Shown here one piece after another: positions 36,367 to 46,214 of a stretch of DNA of 64,000 bases. Each line of letters opens with the position of its first letter. The first letter of the stretch is position 1. The stretch is from positions 492,860 to 556,859 of the forward strand of contig DPJD01000001.1 in assembly GCA_003543215.1 (NCBI GenBank). The letters are read 5' to 3'. Below the pieces are notes generated by a model. That model ran no database searches. It worked only from the letters and a program-made list of their open reading frames with translations, and was not told the origin of the DNA. This DNA comes from Erysipelotrichaceae bacterium. Its GTDB lineage: Bacteria > Bacillota_I > Bacilli_A > Erysipelotrichales > Erysipelotrichaceae. The position numbers and the translations under genes are program-made.

Positions 36367-37593
36367 ATGGCTCAATTTAATACAATTGAAGAAGCTTTAG
36401 AAGATATTAAAGACGGAAAAATCATTGTTGTTGTTGATGATGAGAATCGGGAAAATGAAGGCGATCTTGTGATGGCAGCTGAAAAAGTTACAGGTGAAGC
36501 CATAAATTTCATGGCTAAGTATGCTAGAGGTTTGATTTGCATGCCGATAGTGAAAGAACGCTTATCCACATTGGAGTTACCTGCGATGGTTGCACACAAC
36601 ACCGATCAACATCAAACAGCTTTTACGGTATCCATCGACGCTATGGAAACAACAACAGGTATTTCAGCATTTGAACGTGCATCAACAATTTTAAAGGTTT
36701 TAGATCCTAAAGCCCAAGCGACAGATTTTAAACGACCTGGTCATATATTTCCTTTAGAAGCTAAAGAAGGGGGTGTGCTTAAGCGCACCGGTCATACAGA
36801 AGCTGCTGTAGATTTAGCTCGAATGGCAGGTTTGTGTCCAGCAGGTGTAATCTGTGAAATTATGAATGAAGATGGAACGATGGCAAGAGTACCAGAGCTT
36901 CTTTCATTTGTAAAGTTTCATGGTTTAAAAATAATTACGATAGAAGATTTAATTGCTTATCGTCGTAAACACGAGGTAAATGTCAGACGTGAAACAGAAG
37001 CTATACTTCCAACTAAGCACGGTGAATTTAAGATGGTAGGGTATATAAATACGCTTAATGGTGAACATCATGTAGCTTTGGTAAAAGGAGATGTCACACA
37101 AGATGAAACGATTCTGGTTCGTGTTCATTCTGAATGTTTAACAGGCGATGTATTTGGTTCATTAAGATGTGATTGTGGTGAGCAGTTGGATGCCGCTATG
37201 AGACGAATAGAAGCTGAAGGTAAAGGTATCCTTTTGTATATGCGTCAAGAGGGGCGTGGAATCGGTCTTATCAACAAAATTCGAGCCTATGCTCTACAAG
37301 ATCAAGGAATGGATACTGTTGAGGCTAATTTAGCATTGGGATTTCCTGCAGACTTAAGAGATTATGGAATTGGTGCTCAAATTTTATCAGATTTAGGCGT
37401 AAAGAAAGTACGCTTGATGACCAATAATCCACGTAAAATTGTTGGCCTTGGTGGTTATGGTATTGAAATTGTTGAGAGAAGCCCAATCCAATTAAATCAC
37501 AATGAACGAAATGCTTTTTATCTAAAAACCAAGCAAGTTAAATTAGATCATATGTTAGTTTTTGAGAAAAATGAACAAGAATATATAAAGTAA
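36367..37593 (+). CDS. ribBA: Bifunctional 3,4-dihydroxy-2-butanone 4-phosphate synthase / GTP cyclohydrolase II
   Basis: A 408-residue fusion that starts both branches of riboflavin synthesis. The N-terminal RibB domain (1-200) has [16 protein letters not shown] and the [11 protein letters not shown] motif. The C-terminal RibA domain (about 205-400) has the zinc ligands in [17 protein letters not shown] and the GTP site [10 protein letters not shown]. Length and order are standard for Firmicutes. Ribosome-binding site AAGGAG before ATG 36367. Third gene of the operon. Confidence 0.97.
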   Translation: MAQFNTIEEALEDIKDGKIIVVVDDENRENEGDLVMAAEKVTGEAINFMAKYARGLICMPIVKERLSTLELPAMVAHNTDQHQTAFTVSIDAMETTTGISAFERASTILKVLDPKAQATDFKRPGHIFPLEAKEGGVLKRTGHTEAAVDLARMAGLCPAGVICEIMNEDGTMARVPELLSFVKFHGLKIITIEDLIAYRRKHEVNVRRETEAILPTKHGEFKMVGYINTLNGEHHVALVKGDVTQDETILVRVHSECLTGDVFGSLRCDCGEQLDAAMRRIEAEGKGILLYMRQEGRGIGLINKIRAYALQDQGMDTVEANLALGFPADLRDYGIGAQILSDLGVKKVRLMTNNPRKIVGLGGYGIEIVERSPIQLNHNERNAFYLKTKQVKLDHMLVFEKNEQEYIK

Positions 37594-37623
37594 TTAACGA
37601 TGGAATCATCGAAGGAGAAAAAA

Positions 37624-38088
37624 ATGAAGAATTTTGAAGGAAAATTAATTGCAAAAGATTTACGAGTAGGAATTGTTATTGGGCGATTTAATGAATTTAT
37701 TGGTGGTAAATTGTTAGGTGGTGCAATTGATGGTTTAAAACGTCATGGTGTTGAGGAGGATTCAATCGATATTGCTTGGGTCCCAGGTGCTTTTGAAATC
37801 CCGTTAATTGCTAAAAAAATGGTGTCATTAAATAAGTATGATGCAGTCATCTGTTTGGGAGCGGTAATAAAAGGATCTACACCACACTTTGACTATGTTG
37901 CTTCTGAAGTTAGCAAAGGAATTGCTACCGTATCACTTGATTCTGGTGTGCCAGTAATTTTTGGTGTATTAACCACTGATACCATTGAGCAAGCGATTGA
38001 AAGATCAGGAACTAAGGCTGGTAATAAAGGCTATGATGCAGCAGTTACGGCTATTGAAATGGTTAATCTACTTCATTCATTTGAATAG
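37624..38088 (+). CDS. ribH: 6,7-dimethyl-8-ribityllumazine synthase
   Basis: About 154 residues, forming icosahedral or pentameric lumazine synthase that joins the ribD and ribBA products. Motifs: [45 protein letters not shown] and [17 protein letters not shown]. The start is ATG 37624 (MKNFEG), chosen because AAGGAG lies seven bases before it and the length then matches the family; an in-frame ATG at 37600 would add eight odd residues containing that same site. Last gene of the operon. Confidence 0.96.
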   Translation: MKNFEGKLIAKDLRVGIVIGRFNEFIGGKLLGGAIDGLKRHGVEEDSIDIAWVPGAFEIPLIAKKMVSLNKYDAVICLGAVIKGSTPHFDYVASEVSKGIATVSLDSGVPVIFGVLTTDTIEQAIERSGTKAGNKGYDAAVTAIEMVNLLHSFE

Positions 38089-38155
38089 AACGCATACGTT
38101 TAATATTTAGAAGATCGACATATGATAAGTTGAGCTTCTTTGTCATAATTTATAA

Positions 38156-38192
38156 AACACATTAGATATCAACTTTCTAATGTGTCTTTTAT
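38156..38192 (+). terminator. Terminator of the riboflavin operon
   Basis: ACACATTAGA-loop-TCTAATGTGT stem followed by CTTTTATTT, 70 bases after ribH. Confidence 0.85.
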
Positions 38193-38302
38193 TTATGTGA
38201 CCTTTTTAACTAAACTAATGCAAATGTATCGACTTTTTACTATTCAATGATAGGTAGTAAGTATTGAAAACAAGACTAAACTCACGAAATTTTACAATTA
38301 TC

Positions 38303-38908
38303 TTACGTGGTATAATTTTTCAATTTGATAATATGTTGATCAATCATAATAAGAAAATATTCATGAACTCTTAGATCGTAAGTTAGTTCCGGATGAAATG
38401 AAGTAACAATCATATTGTTTTGACGAGCGGCAACGATATGTTGATCAACTACTGCTAAGACTTCAACAGAATCTAAAATATTTTCTATATAGGGCGCTCT
38501 AATAAAAGTCATTGGTATCTGGCCTATGCCTTTAAAATCTCCGTGCGTTAAGAAACTTCCACTTTGCTTGCCATAAGCATTACGTCTTACTTGAATGTTC
38601 ATATCACCAAAATAAATATGCGAATCATTGATGATTTTCTTAGCTAACAATATCATTCCAGCACAGGTTCCAAACACTGGGAGACCTTCCAGAATCATTT
38701 CGTGTAATTTATCGAAAAGATCGAGTTCTTTGAGCAATTTTCCAATAACCGTGCTTTCTCCACCTGGGAAAACTAGTCCGTCAAATTTATTTGTAACTAA
38801 ATCGGTTTTGTTTCTAATTTCAATGCAATGAGCCCCTAATTTATTCAACATTGCAATATGTTCAATAAACCCGCCTTGAACTGCTAAAACACCAATGGTT
38901 TTGATCAT
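38303..38908 (-). CDS. pdxT: Pyridoxal 5'-phosphate synthase glutaminase subunit
   Basis: A 201-residue class I glutamine amidotransferase that feeds ammonia to PdxS. The glutaminase signatures are GGESTVIGKLL (about residues 49-59), the nucleophile Cys in FGTCAGMI (about 82) and the final His-x-Glu in SFHPELT (about 175-177). The start codon overlaps the pdxS stop by one base (38908), so the two are coupled. Complete and normal length. Confidence 0.97.
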   Translation of the reverse strand: MIKTIGVLAVQGGFIEHIAMLNKLGAHCIEIRNKTDLVTNKFDGLVFPGGESTVIGKLLKELDLFDKLHEMILEGLPVFGTCAGMILLAKKIINDSHIYFGDMNIQVRRNAYGKQSGSFLTHGDFKGIGQIPMTFIRAPYIENILDSVEVLAVVDQHIVAARQNNMIVTSFHPELTYDLRVHEYFLIMIDQHIIKLKNYTT

Positions 38909-39780
38909 TATATGCCTCGTTGAGCCATTAATAAATCAATTTCCTGCTCATTAATTCCAATCATTGCTTCACCAATATCCTCAGATAAATCAGCTAAAAG
39001 TTTAGGATTATTATAATTGGTGACGGCTTTAACAATCGCAGCAGCTCGCTTAGCAGGATTTCCTGATTTAAAAATTCCTGATCCGACAAAGACACCTTCG
39101 GCTCCAAGTTGCATCATTAAAGCTGCGTCAGCGGGTGTCGCAATTCCACCTGCCGCAAAATTAACAACCGGAAGTTTACCATGCCTATGAATGAATTTTA
39201 CCAAATCAAGATTAACTTCTAAAACTTTAGCAGTATTGAATAATTCATCGTCTCGTAAGTTTTGTATTTGTCTAATTTGTTGATTAATTTTGCGCATATG
39301 GCGAACGGCTTGAATTATATCTCCAGTACCAGGTTCTCCTTTTGTTCGAATCATGGAAGCACCTTCTTCTATTCTTCGTAATGCTTCTCCTAAATCTTTC
39401 GCACCACAAACGAAGGGTATATCAAATTTTGTTTTGTCGATGTGGAAAGTATCATCAGCCGGAGATAAAACTTCACTTTCGTCAATAAAATCAATATCAA
39501 TTTCTTGTAAAACTTGTGCTTCGACAAAATGTCCTATACGTACTTTTGCCATTACTGGGATGGAAACTGCATCTTGGATGCTTTTTATCATCAAAGGATC
39601 GCTCATTCTTGAAACACCTCCAGCTGCCCGTATATCTGCAGGAATACGTTCAAGAGCCATCACAGCACAAGCTCCTGCTTCCTCCGCAATTCGAGCTTGT
39701 TCTGGAGTTGTGACATCCATAATGACTCCACCTTTAAGCATTTGTGCAAGATTCTTATTTAATTCATATCTTTTGTTCAT
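38908..39780 (-). CDS. pdxS: Pyridoxal 5'-phosphate synthase lyase subunit
   Basis: A 290-residue (beta/alpha)8 enzyme that makes PLP directly from ribose 5-phosphate, glyceraldehyde 3-phosphate and PdxT-supplied ammonia. Highly conserved stretches: [45 protein letters not shown] with the active lysine, and [20 protein letters not shown]. Ribosome-binding site AAGGAA before ATG. It is divergent from the MocR/PdxR-type regulator gene, with operator-like repeats in between. Confidence 0.98.
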   Translation of the reverse strand: MNKRYELNKNLAQMLKGGVIMDVTTPEQARIAEEAGACAVMALERIPADIRAAGGVSRMSDPLMIKSIQDAVSIPVMAKVRIGHFVEAQVLQEIDIDFIDESEVLSPADDTFHIDKTKFDIPFVCGAKDLGEALRRIEEGASMIRTKGEPGTGDIIQAVRHMRKINQQIRQIQNLRDDELFNTAKVLEVNLDLVKFIHRHGKLPVVNFAAGGIATPADAALMMQLGAEGVFVGSGIFKSGNPAKRAAAIVKAVTNYNNPKLLADLSEDIGEAMIGINEQEIDLLMAQRGI

Positions 39781-39818
39781 ATTAGTTCCTTAATTTGACA
39801 TTTTCATATCACCCAATT

Positions 39819-39878
39819 ATTATATTCTGATATTGGTATCTACAAAAGTATCAGAATGGTAAATGTTGATGGTATCAG
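39819..39878. promoter_or_regulatory. pdxS promoter and PdxR-type operator repeats
   Basis: On the minus strand, TATAAT (complement of 39819-39824) is a good -10 for pdxS. Three half-sites GGTATCT (39835-39841), AGTATCAG (39847-39854) and GGTATCAG (39871-39878) lie across the divergent intergenic region. Direct repeats of this kind are how MocR/PdxR regulators bind, repressing themselves and activating pdxST when PLP is short. Confidence 0.6.
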
Positions 39879-39891
39879 ATAGGAGAACTGA

Positions 39892-41298
39892 ATGAATGAA
39901 TTATTATATGTTTTAGACACCAAGAATAGTGTGCCATTATATAAGCAACTTTATCTTTTTATAAGAAATGATATACGAGCAAGTATTATTGCAAATAATC
40001 AGAAACTTCCTTCAAAAAGAAACCTGTCGAAATTTCTTGGTATCAGTCAAAATACTGTTCAAACCGCTTATAATCAATTACTTGAGGAAGGTTATATTAT
40101 TTCAATTGAAAGAAAGGGTTATTACGTTTCTCAATTAGAGGATATTATTAAATATGAAACTAAAATATTCACGGATAGTAAGATTAAAATAAATGAATTA
40201 CCAGTTAAATACGATTTCTCAATTAATAGTGTTGATCAATCATCTTTTCCCTATTTGATATGGAGAAAATTATTTAAAGAAACAATAAATGAATCAGATG
40301 AAACTCTCCTTCAAGCTGTCGGATTTCAAGGAGATGAAAATTTAAGAGAAAGTATTGCGTATTATTTGCACCAATCTCGAGGAGTGAATTGCTCGGCTAC
40401 TCAAATTATTATTAGTTCGGGTACAGAATCCTTAATTCAATTCATCATACAACTACTTGGAAAGAATGTAGTATATGGTCTTGAAAATCCTGGTTATGAT
40501 AAGTTGAGACATGTTCTAAAAATGAATAACAGTAAAATTATTCCTTTGAGTGTAGATTCAGAAGGGATATCACTGAATGACGTAAAAATTAATGATATTA
40601 ATGTACTTTGTATAACTCCATCTCATCAATTTCCAACTGGAACAATAATGCCAATTAGCCGAAGAATTCAATTAATAAACTGGGCTAACAACTCTGATGA
40701 CCGTTATATTATCGAAGATGATTATGACAGTGAGTTTAAATATAGTGGTAAACCTATTCCATCACTGCAAGGACTGGATAATAATGGGAAAGTAATTTAT
40801 TTAGGCTCGTTCTCAAAATCATTGGCACCATCTATTAGAATAAGTTACATGGTTTTACCCCAAAGTCTATTACAGTCTTGTTATATTAATCTATCATTTA
40901 TGCTTTGTTCAGTACCTTTAATTAATCAAAAGATGCTAAATCGATTTATTGTAGAGGGATACTTTGAAAGACATCTTAATAAAATGCGCACAATATATCG
41001 AAGAAAATATGATATTTTGATTCAAAGTATTCTTGAATTAAATCAAGATATTGAGATTTTTGGAGCAGATGCAGGTTTGCATATCTTATTAAAAGTAAAT
41101 AATGGTATGACAGAGAATGAGTTGGTTGATATAGCGCGTAAAAATGGCATTGAAGTTTATGGATTAAAAAGTTACTACATTGATCAATATTTAAATGCTG
41201 AATATGGTTATATTTTAATTGGTTATGCAAATTTGAGCGAAACTGAAATTTCACGCGGAATTAGTCTTTTGGGAAGTATTTGGTTCAAAGAAAGTTGA
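39892..41298 (+). CDS. pdxR: MocR/GntR-family PLP-dependent regulator of pdxST
   Basis: A 468-residue regulator. The N-terminal GntR winged helix (residues about 10-75: LPSKRNLSKFLGISQNTVQT) is joined to a fold-type-I aminotransferase-like domain. The latter shows HQFPTGTIMP, the PLP-contact Asp in EDDYDSEF and the Schiff-base Lys in GSFSKSLAPSIR (about residue 310). The divergent position next to pdxS is the typical pdxR arrangement, so PLP is the likely signal. The symbol is given from context. Start ATG after TAGGAGAACTGA. Confidence 0.88.
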   Translation: MNELLYVLDTKNSVPLYKQLYLFIRNDIRASIIANNQKLPSKRNLSKFLGISQNTVQTAYNQLLEEGYIISIERKGYYVSQLEDIIKYETKIFTDSKIKINELPVKYDFSINSVDQSSFPYLIWRKLFKETINESDETLLQAVGFQGDENLRESIAYYLHQSRGVNCSATQIIISSGTESLIQFIIQLLGKNVVYGLENPGYDKLRHVLKMNNSKIIPLSVDSEGISLNDVKINDINVLCITPSHQFPTGTIMPISRRIQLINWANNSDDRYIIEDDYDSEFKYSGKPIPSLQGLDNNGKVIYLGSFSKSLAPSIRISYMVLPQSLLQSCYINLSFMLCSVPLINQKMLNRFIVEGYFERHLNKMRTIYRRKYDILIQSILELNQDIEIFGADAGLHILLKVNNGMTENELVDIARKNGIEVYGLKSYYIDQYLNAEYGYILIGYANLSETEISRGISLLGSIWFKES

Positions 41299-41357
41299 AT
41301 GAGAAAAAACTTCATATTGCGTTAAAATGATGCTATTATATATTCGCTAATAATATA

Positions 41358-41396
41358 GACAGTTCGTAACCATCCTGTCATAAAACAAAACTAGGA
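41358..41396 (+). ncRNA. preQ1-I riboswitch
   Basis: P1 stem GACAG/CTGTC encloses the loop TTCGTAACCATC and is followed by the A-rich tail ATAAAACAAAACTAGGA that forms the pseudoknot. This is the compact preQ1 class I layout. It is placed 100 bases before queT with a terminator in between, so preQ1 should turn the operon off. Confidence 0.85.
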
Positions 41397-41418
41397 CCAA
41401 CAATATTGTTTTAATTAT

Positions 41419-41438
41419 GGTGCTATGCACCTTTTTTT
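41419..41438 (+). terminator. Terminator controlled by the preQ1 riboswitch
   Basis: GGTGC-TAT-GCACC stem followed by TTTTTTT, the expression platform between the aptamer and queT. Confidence 0.85.
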
Positions 41439-41501
41439 GTAAGTGTTCTATGTAGGTGAATATGTACAGAATATATTATTACATCGAAAGGTATGAAAAA
41501 A

Positions 41502-41989
41502 TGAAGAAAAAGAATAGTCATAAAATTGCGATTTCAGGTATGATCATCGCATTGTATGTAGCAGTCATGTTTTTTAGTCAGAGTTTTTCTTTTGGACAAT
41601 TTCAGATTAGAATTGCTACTAGCCTATACTCAATTGCGGCAGTTTATCCATTCCTGATTATTCCTTTAGGTATTGCAAACCTATTAAGTAATTTGTTATT
41701 TGGAGGTCTTGGACTACTCGACATATTTGGAGGATTCTTCGTAGGTATTTTAACGGCTTATGCATGTTTCAAATTTAGAAAATTAAGTATTTATCTTGTA
41801 GCAATTCCGATTGTATTAATTCCATCGTTATTAGTATCGTTGTGGCTAAACTTCATAATGAATGTACCATATCAAGTGCTTCTTATAAGTATTGGAATAG
41901 GCCAAATTATTCCGAGTATATTTGGTGTATTTTTAGTGATGTTTTTAGAAAAAATTCAATTAGGAAAAAAGAGTAATATCAATGAATAA
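41502..41989 (+). CDS. queT: QueT-family queuosine-precursor ECF transporter S component
   Basis: About 162 residues and five to six membrane helices. The N-terminus [18 protein letters not shown], then [20 protein letters not shown] and [16 protein letters not shown], match the QueT family of substrate-binding subunits of energy-coupling-factor transporters. It should import preQ0 or preQ1 with a shared ECF module not seen here. The start is best at ATG 41502, nine bases after AAAGG; earlier in-frame GTG 41456 and ATG 41493 are badly placed. Control by the preQ1 riboswitch supports the substrate. It overlaps queF by eight bases. Confidence 0.9.
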
Positions 41990-42476
41990 AAATAAGCACG
42001 AACATAAAGGTATTTCATTATTAGGAAGTCAGAATGTTGAATATAGAAGTGATTATAATCCTGACATTCTTGAAACATTTGAGAATAAACACCAAGATAA
42101 TGATTATTTTGTAAAATTTAACTGTCCTGAATTTACGAGTTTATGTCCAATTACGGGTCAACCTGATTTTGCAACACTTTATATCTCATATGTTCCAAAC
42201 GTAAATATGGTTGAAAGTAAATCTCTTAAATTATATCTCTTTAGTTTTCGAAATCATGGAGACTTTCATGAGGATTGCATTAATAAGATAATGAAAGATC
42301 TCATAAATGTGATGGATCCTAAATACATTGAAGTTTGGGGCAAATTTACACCAAGAGGTGGGATATCAATTGACCCATATTGTAATTATGGAAAGAAGAA
42401 TACACAATGGGTAGATGTTGCTAAAGAACGATTACGTCTGCATGATCTTTATCCTGAAAAAATCGATAATAGATAG
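41982..42476 (+). CDS. queF: NADPH-dependent 7-cyano-7-deazaguanine reductase
   Basis: A 164-residue unimodular QueF (T-fold) that reduces the nitrile preQ0 to the amine preQ1. The active-site Cys is in [11 protein letters not shown] (about residue 53), the QueF motif [20 protein letters not shown] (about 76-95) binds NADPH, and the substrate Glu/His are in that block. With QueT it makes a two-gene salvage operon. No queC, queD or queE is present, so the cassette implies uptake of preQ0 rather than synthesis. Confidence 0.96.
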   Translation: MNKNKHEHKGISLLGSQNVEYRSDYNPDILETFENKHQDNDYFVKFNCPEFTSLCPITGQPDFATLYISYVPNVNMVESKSLKLYLFSFRNHGDFHEDCINKIMKDLINVMDPKYIEVWGKFTPRGGISIDPYCNYGKKNTQWVDVAKERLRLHDLYPEKIDNR

Positions 42477-43069
42477 AAATTTACGCTCATAAATTGTTAT
42501 TATCCTATCAAATATACTTGAAAAATATTCAATAGATTACTATTATAAAAAGTCGCCATTATAAAAAGTCTATAAATTGATTTAAATAATGCTAATAAGG
42601 ATACTGGGATTCGTTTTTTAAATTATTCAGAATATAAGATGATTTTGAGATTTAGCCAAACGGTTCGATACCGAAATCATTGTTTTTTACAAATAGTGAG
42701 TACATCACGAACATTTCCTAGTTATCCAAACTCATGAATAGAAGTTAAAAACCTATAGAAAAAGGATAGAAACTAAGATACTAGGTTAGAAAACCGGGAT
42801 AATGATGCTACAAGAGTTTGAATCCTGAATACATGTAATTTTCGCTATTCAAATGGATGAATATGTGGATTCATGGTGAACTGGAACGAATACTACGGGT
42901 TATTAGTTTTATTCAACCTGTCTTAATATCCGTCCATATATAACAAGTAACACCTATAAAAATAAAAAATTAATGTTATAGAAATAGTAATTACAAAACT
43001 TCGACATAAATAACCGAAATACTCTAAAAAAACTAAGGTTTAACATAAAAACTAATAGGAGGGCAAGTG
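42477..43069. other. Non-coding region between queF and folE
   Basis: About 590 bp without a plausible gene. A short tandem duplication ATTATAAAAAGTC occurs near 42541-42570. I looked for a tetrahydrofolate riboswitch before folE and did not recognise one. The ribosome-binding site TAGGAGGGC precedes folE. Base composition changes from AT-rich to the less AT-rich fol operon here. Confidence 0.45.
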
Positions 43070-43636
43070 ATGGATAAAGAAAAAATAGAGAAAGCTGTCA
43101 GGGAAATAATTATTGCTATAGGTGAAGATCCTGATAGGGAGGGACTTTTAGATACACCTAAGAGAATTGCAAATATGTATGAAGAAATATTCTCTGGTTT
43201 AAACGAAGATCCAAAGAAGCATCTTGAAATATATTTTCAAGAGGAAAAGTATGAGGAGCTGGTACTGGTAAAGAATATACCATTCTACTCCATGTGTGAG
43301 CACCATCTGGTACCTTTTTTTGGGAATGTGCACGTTGGGTATTTGCCTAAAGATGGTAAACTTACTGGATTGAGTAAACTTGCCAGGGTTGTGGAAACGA
43401 TATCCAAAAGACCTCAGCTTCAGGAAAGACTTACAGCAAACATTGCGGATTCAATTTTAGAGAAGCTTGAACCATATGGTGTGATAGTTGTAATTGAGGC
43501 CGAACATGTGTGCATGACAATGAGAGGTGTTAAGAAACCAGGTTCAAAGACTATTACCTCAGTAGTGAGAGGCGTTTTTGCCAAAGATCTCAAGGCAAGG
43601 GCAGAAGTCATGTCTATAATCAACAATGGGAGATGA
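43070..43636 (+). CDS. folE: GTP cyclohydrolase I (type IA)
   Basis: A 188-residue enzyme that converts GTP to 7,8-dihydroneopterin triphosphate, the first folate step. Zinc and catalytic residues: [13 protein letters not shown] (Cys and His, about 73-77) and [12 protein letters not shown] (second Cys, about 144). Substrate motifs are [10 protein letters not shown] and [15 protein letters not shown] 43070 is chosen because AGGAGGG is six bases away; an upstream GTG would add one residue. It overlaps folP by four bases (ATGA). First gene of a tight five-gene operon. Confidence 0.97.
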   Translation: MDKEKIEKAVREIIIAIGEDPDREGLLDTPKRIANMYEEIFSGLNEDPKKHLEIYFQEEKYEELVLVKNIPFYSMCEHHLVPFFGNVHVGYLPKDGKLTGLSKLARVVETISKRPQLQERLTANIADSILEKLEPYGVIVVIEAEHVCMTMRGVKKPGSKTITSVVRGVFAKDLKARAEVMSIINNGR

Positions 43637-44502
43637 GTATGCTAATGGATAATGAAGAGAAAAAGTTTGTCCTGAAAACTAAAAAAATGGACGTTTTAGG
43701 TAATGAACTTGTATTTGGAGAAAGAACCTTAATCATGGGTATATTGAATCTCACTCCTGACTCATTTTCTGATGGAGGCGATTTCATCGACGTTGATAAG
43801 GCACTGGAACATGCAAAGAAAATGCTGAGCGAAGGTGCAGACATAATAGATATCGGGGGTGAATCGTCGAGACCCGGGCATACAAGAATCAGCGCCGAAG
43901 AAGAAATGCGAAGGGTTATTCCTGTAATCAGAAGGCTTAAAGAAGAAACAGATGCGATAATCTCCCTGGATACCATAAGGGCAGAAGTTGCTGAAGAGGG
44001 AATAAAAAATGGGGTTCACATCATAAATGACATTTGGGGGCTTCAAGAAGATAACAATTTGGCAGTTATTGCAGCAAAATATGGAACCCCTGTTATTATA
44101 ATGCATAACCAGAAGGGGAATGTTTACGCTGGTGATATGGTGGAAGAAATCAAAAGTTTTCTTTTGGAGTCAGTCCGGATTGCAAAGGCGGCAGGGATAA
44201 AAGACGAGAAAATAATTCTTGATCCTGGCATAGGATTTGGTAAAACGGCTGAACAGAATTTAATTCTGATGAACCGTCTGCGAGAAATCAAAGATTTAGG
44301 ATATCCTCTATTGCTTGGCGCTTCAAGAAAATCGATGATAGGAAAAATACTTGACCTTCCCCCAAAAGATAGAGTCGAAGGTACCATCGCTACTACGGTT
44401 TTGGGAATCATCCAGGGGGTAGATATTGTCAGGGTTCATGATGTTTTGGAAAACTCAAAGGCTGCAAAAGTAACTGACGCCATTATAAGGAGGATTTATT
44501 AA
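43633..44502 (+). CDS. folP: Dihydropteroate synthase
   Basis: A 289-residue TIM-barrel enzyme that joins p-aminobenzoate to the pterin diphosphate. Signatures: [26 protein letters not shown] (the loop bearing Ser/Arg that bind pABA), [17 protein letters not shown] and [12 protein letters not shown] short N-terminal extension of about 30 residues precedes the barrel. No enzyme for pABA synthesis is in the window. The start overlaps the folE stop, and its own stop overlaps the folB start (TAATG). Confidence 0.97.
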   Translation: MSMLMDNEEKKFVLKTKKMDVLGNELVFGERTLIMGILNLTPDSFSDGGDFIDVDKALEHAKKMLSEGADIIDIGGESSRPGHTRISAEEEMRRVIPVIRRLKEETDAIISLDTIRAEVAEEGIKNGVHIINDIWGLQEDNNLAVIAAKYGTPVIIMHNQKGNVYAGDMVEEIKSFLLESVRIAKAAGIKDEKIILDPGIGFGKTAEQNLILMNRLREIKDLGYPLLLGASRKSMIGKILDLPPKDRVEGTIATTVLGIIQGVDIVRVHDVLENSKAAKVTDAIIRRIY

Positions 44503-44873
44503 TGGATAAAATTATAATGAAAAATATGGTGTTCTATGGATACCATGGCGTTTTAGAGGAAGAAAAAAAACTAGGGCAAAAATTTTTTATTGACGCGATT
44601 CTTTTCCTTCCATTGAAGAAAGCGGGAGAGACAGACAATCTGAATTTTAGTGTAAACTATGGAGCTGTTTATGAAATGATAAAAGGTATAGTCATAAACC
44701 AGAGGTTCAATCTTCTTGAAGGGCTTGCAGAATTTATCTGTCAGGAGGTATTTTCATCCTTTCCGGCAATTAAAAAAATTGTTTTAAAAGTAAAAAAACC
44801 AGAAGCTCCAGTTGAGGGAATTTTTGATTATTTTGGCGTTGAGATAGAAAGGTACAAAGAAAAGAATGAATAA
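44502..44873 (+). CDS. folB: Dihydroneopterin aldolase
   Basis: A 123-residue T-fold aldolase that cleaves dihydroneopterin to 6-hydroxymethyl-dihydropterin. Motifs: NMVFYGYHGVLEEEKKLGQ with the substrate-binding Glu, LNFSVNYGAVYEMI, FNLLEGLAEFIC with the conserved Glu, and VKKPEAPVEGIFDYFGVEI with the catalytic Lys. The start codon overlaps the folP stop by one base, and it overlaps folK by eight. Confidence 0.95.
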   Translation: MDKIIMKNMVFYGYHGVLEEEKKLGQKFFIDAILFLPLKKAGETDNLNFSVNYGAVYEMIKGIVINQRFNLLEGLAEFICQEVFSSFPAIKKIVLKVKKPEAPVEGIFDYFGVEIERYKEKNE

Positions 44874-45336
44874 AATATTTTTGAGCCTTGGCACCAATCT
44901 TGGCGATAAAGAAGCGAATCTTGATACAGCGCTCCTGCTTCTTTCCAAAAAAGTTGAAATACTTAAGAAATCATCGTATTACGAAACAGAGCCTGTTGGA
45001 TATAATGATCAGCCCTGGTTTTTAAACATGGTGATTGAAGGAGAAACTGAACTTTGTGCGAAAGATACTCTCCTGTTTATAAAAACCATAGAATATAAAA
45101 TGAAAAGGGTCAAGATTATAGTAAATGGTCCCAGGATCATCGATATTGATATCCTAATTTTTGGAAATGAGAAAATCGAGACAGAAAACCTGACAATCCC
45201 ACATCCACGGATGCTGTTCCGAGCATTTGTAATGGTACCACTCTTTGAAATAGCACCAGATATTGAAATTTCCGGTAGAAAGATAAAGGATATCATCAGA
45301 AATCTTGAAGGTGAAAAAATATGCAAAAGGAATTAA
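44866..45336 (+). CDS. folK: 2-amino-4-hydroxy-6-hydroxymethyldihydropteridine pyrophosphokinase
   Basis: A 156-residue kinase that activates the pterin for FolP. Visible: FLSLGTNLGDKEANL at the N-terminus, YYETEPVGYNDQPWFLN, and GPRIIDIDILIFG with the two magnesium-binding Asp residues, then LTIPHPRMLFRAFVMVPL. The usual (W/R)GPR(T/I)(I/L)D motif reads NGPRIIDID, and the catalytic Arg-rich loop is shifted (KRVKIIVNG), a minor divergence. Overlaps folB; ends five bases before the HD gene. Confidence 0.95.
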   Translation: MNKIFLSLGTNLGDKEANLDTALLLLSKKVEILKKSSYYETEPVGYNDQPWFLNMVIEGETELCAKDTLLFIKTIEYKMKRVKIIVNGPRIIDIDILIFGNEKIETENLTIPHPRMLFRAFVMVPLFEIAPDIEISGRKIKDIIRNLEGEKICKRN

Positions 45337-45340
45337 TTAA

Positions 45341-45817
45341 ATGGAAAAAATAAATCTTATCCTCAACAACCCCGAATTTATAAATTGTTTGAATAAAAAC
45401 CAGGAGTTTGAAATTGACAGGATATATTGCTCTCACAATGAACATCATTTTCTTGATGTTGCCAGGGTGGCCTATATCATGAATCTGGAGGATGACCTCG
45501 TTATTGAAAAAGAGGTTATATATGCCATGGGACTTTTGCATGACATTGGAAGATGGATGGAATATGAAAAGGGAATTGATCATGCCATTGCAAGCAGCAC
45601 ACTGGCTGAGGGAATACTAAAAAAATGTGGTTTTTCTAAAGAGAATATAGATGTAATCCTTATAGCTATTGAGGGGCATAGGAAAAATGAAGATCTCTCA
45701 ATTTTAGGTAAATTGCTGTATAAGGCAGATAAATTATCAAGAAATTGCGTGAGCTGCAAGGCAAGGAGCACCTGTAAAAAGTTCCAAAATCATGAAAATC
45801 CATTTCTTCAGTATTAG
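45341..45817 (+). CDS. HD-domain phosphohydrolase of the folate operon
   Basis: A 158-residue protein with an HD metal site: HHFLDVARVAYIM (first His, about 30), LLHDIGRW (the HD pair, about 68-69) and a later Asp in YKADKLSRNC (about 129). A C-terminal C-x2-C-x5-C pattern (NCVSCKARSTCKKF) looks metal-binding. It is the last gene of folE-folP-folB-folK. That set lacks a dedicated dihydroneopterin triphosphate dephosphorylating enzyme, so this protein is a candidate for the missing step; this is inference from the operon. An alternative is a nucleotide-handling housekeeping role. Confidence 0.8.
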   Translation: MEKINLILNNPEFINCLNKNQEFEIDRIYCSHNEHHFLDVARVAYIMNLEDDLVIEKEVIYAMGLLHDIGRWMEYEKGIDHAIASSTLAEGILKKCGFSKENIDVILIAIEGHRKNEDLSILGKLLYKADKLSRNCVSCKARSTCKKFQNHENPFLQY

Positions 45818-46214
45818 AGCAACTTATTATTCACGTAACGTCGAATTTATTCAATAATATAAAATTTTCTTGGTCATAAAAAACTTCTATACTTGTTTTG
45901 CACGACAATAAGCCATGAACTCAGTCAAATGATCCTCCTCATCCTTGTCGAAGTATTGAGATAAAAAAATGAGATGCAGGCCATCTTGATCCAGAAATAA
46001 GCGAAATTCTTATCGAAAACGAAGAGGAATTTAAGAATATTTAGGATGAATTAGTGGCAAATATATAGAAACTGCAGGGAAGTTATTTTTCATTTATGAA
46101 TCTATGAATGTAGAGGGTTATCATTCGAGCTATCCAGAACCACTTTTTTAGAACTTGGCAAAATTGAAGTTTATTTGAGTAAGATATTTAGAAGTTAATA
46201 AAAAGGAGAAATTA
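45818..46214. other. Region with decayed coding fragments
   Basis: About 400 bp. On the minus strand, bases up to about 45955 read QYFDKDEEDHLTEFMAYC, then RAKQV and a stop: the tail of a lost gene. On the plus strand near 45980-46040, DPEISEILIENEEEFKNI is followed by a stop, another remnant. Neither belongs to a family I recognise. Confidence 0.35.

Noticed and set aside
42477..43069. A tetrahydrofolate riboswitch or T-box before folE
   Set aside because: I searched by eye for the conserved blocks and paired stems and found none.
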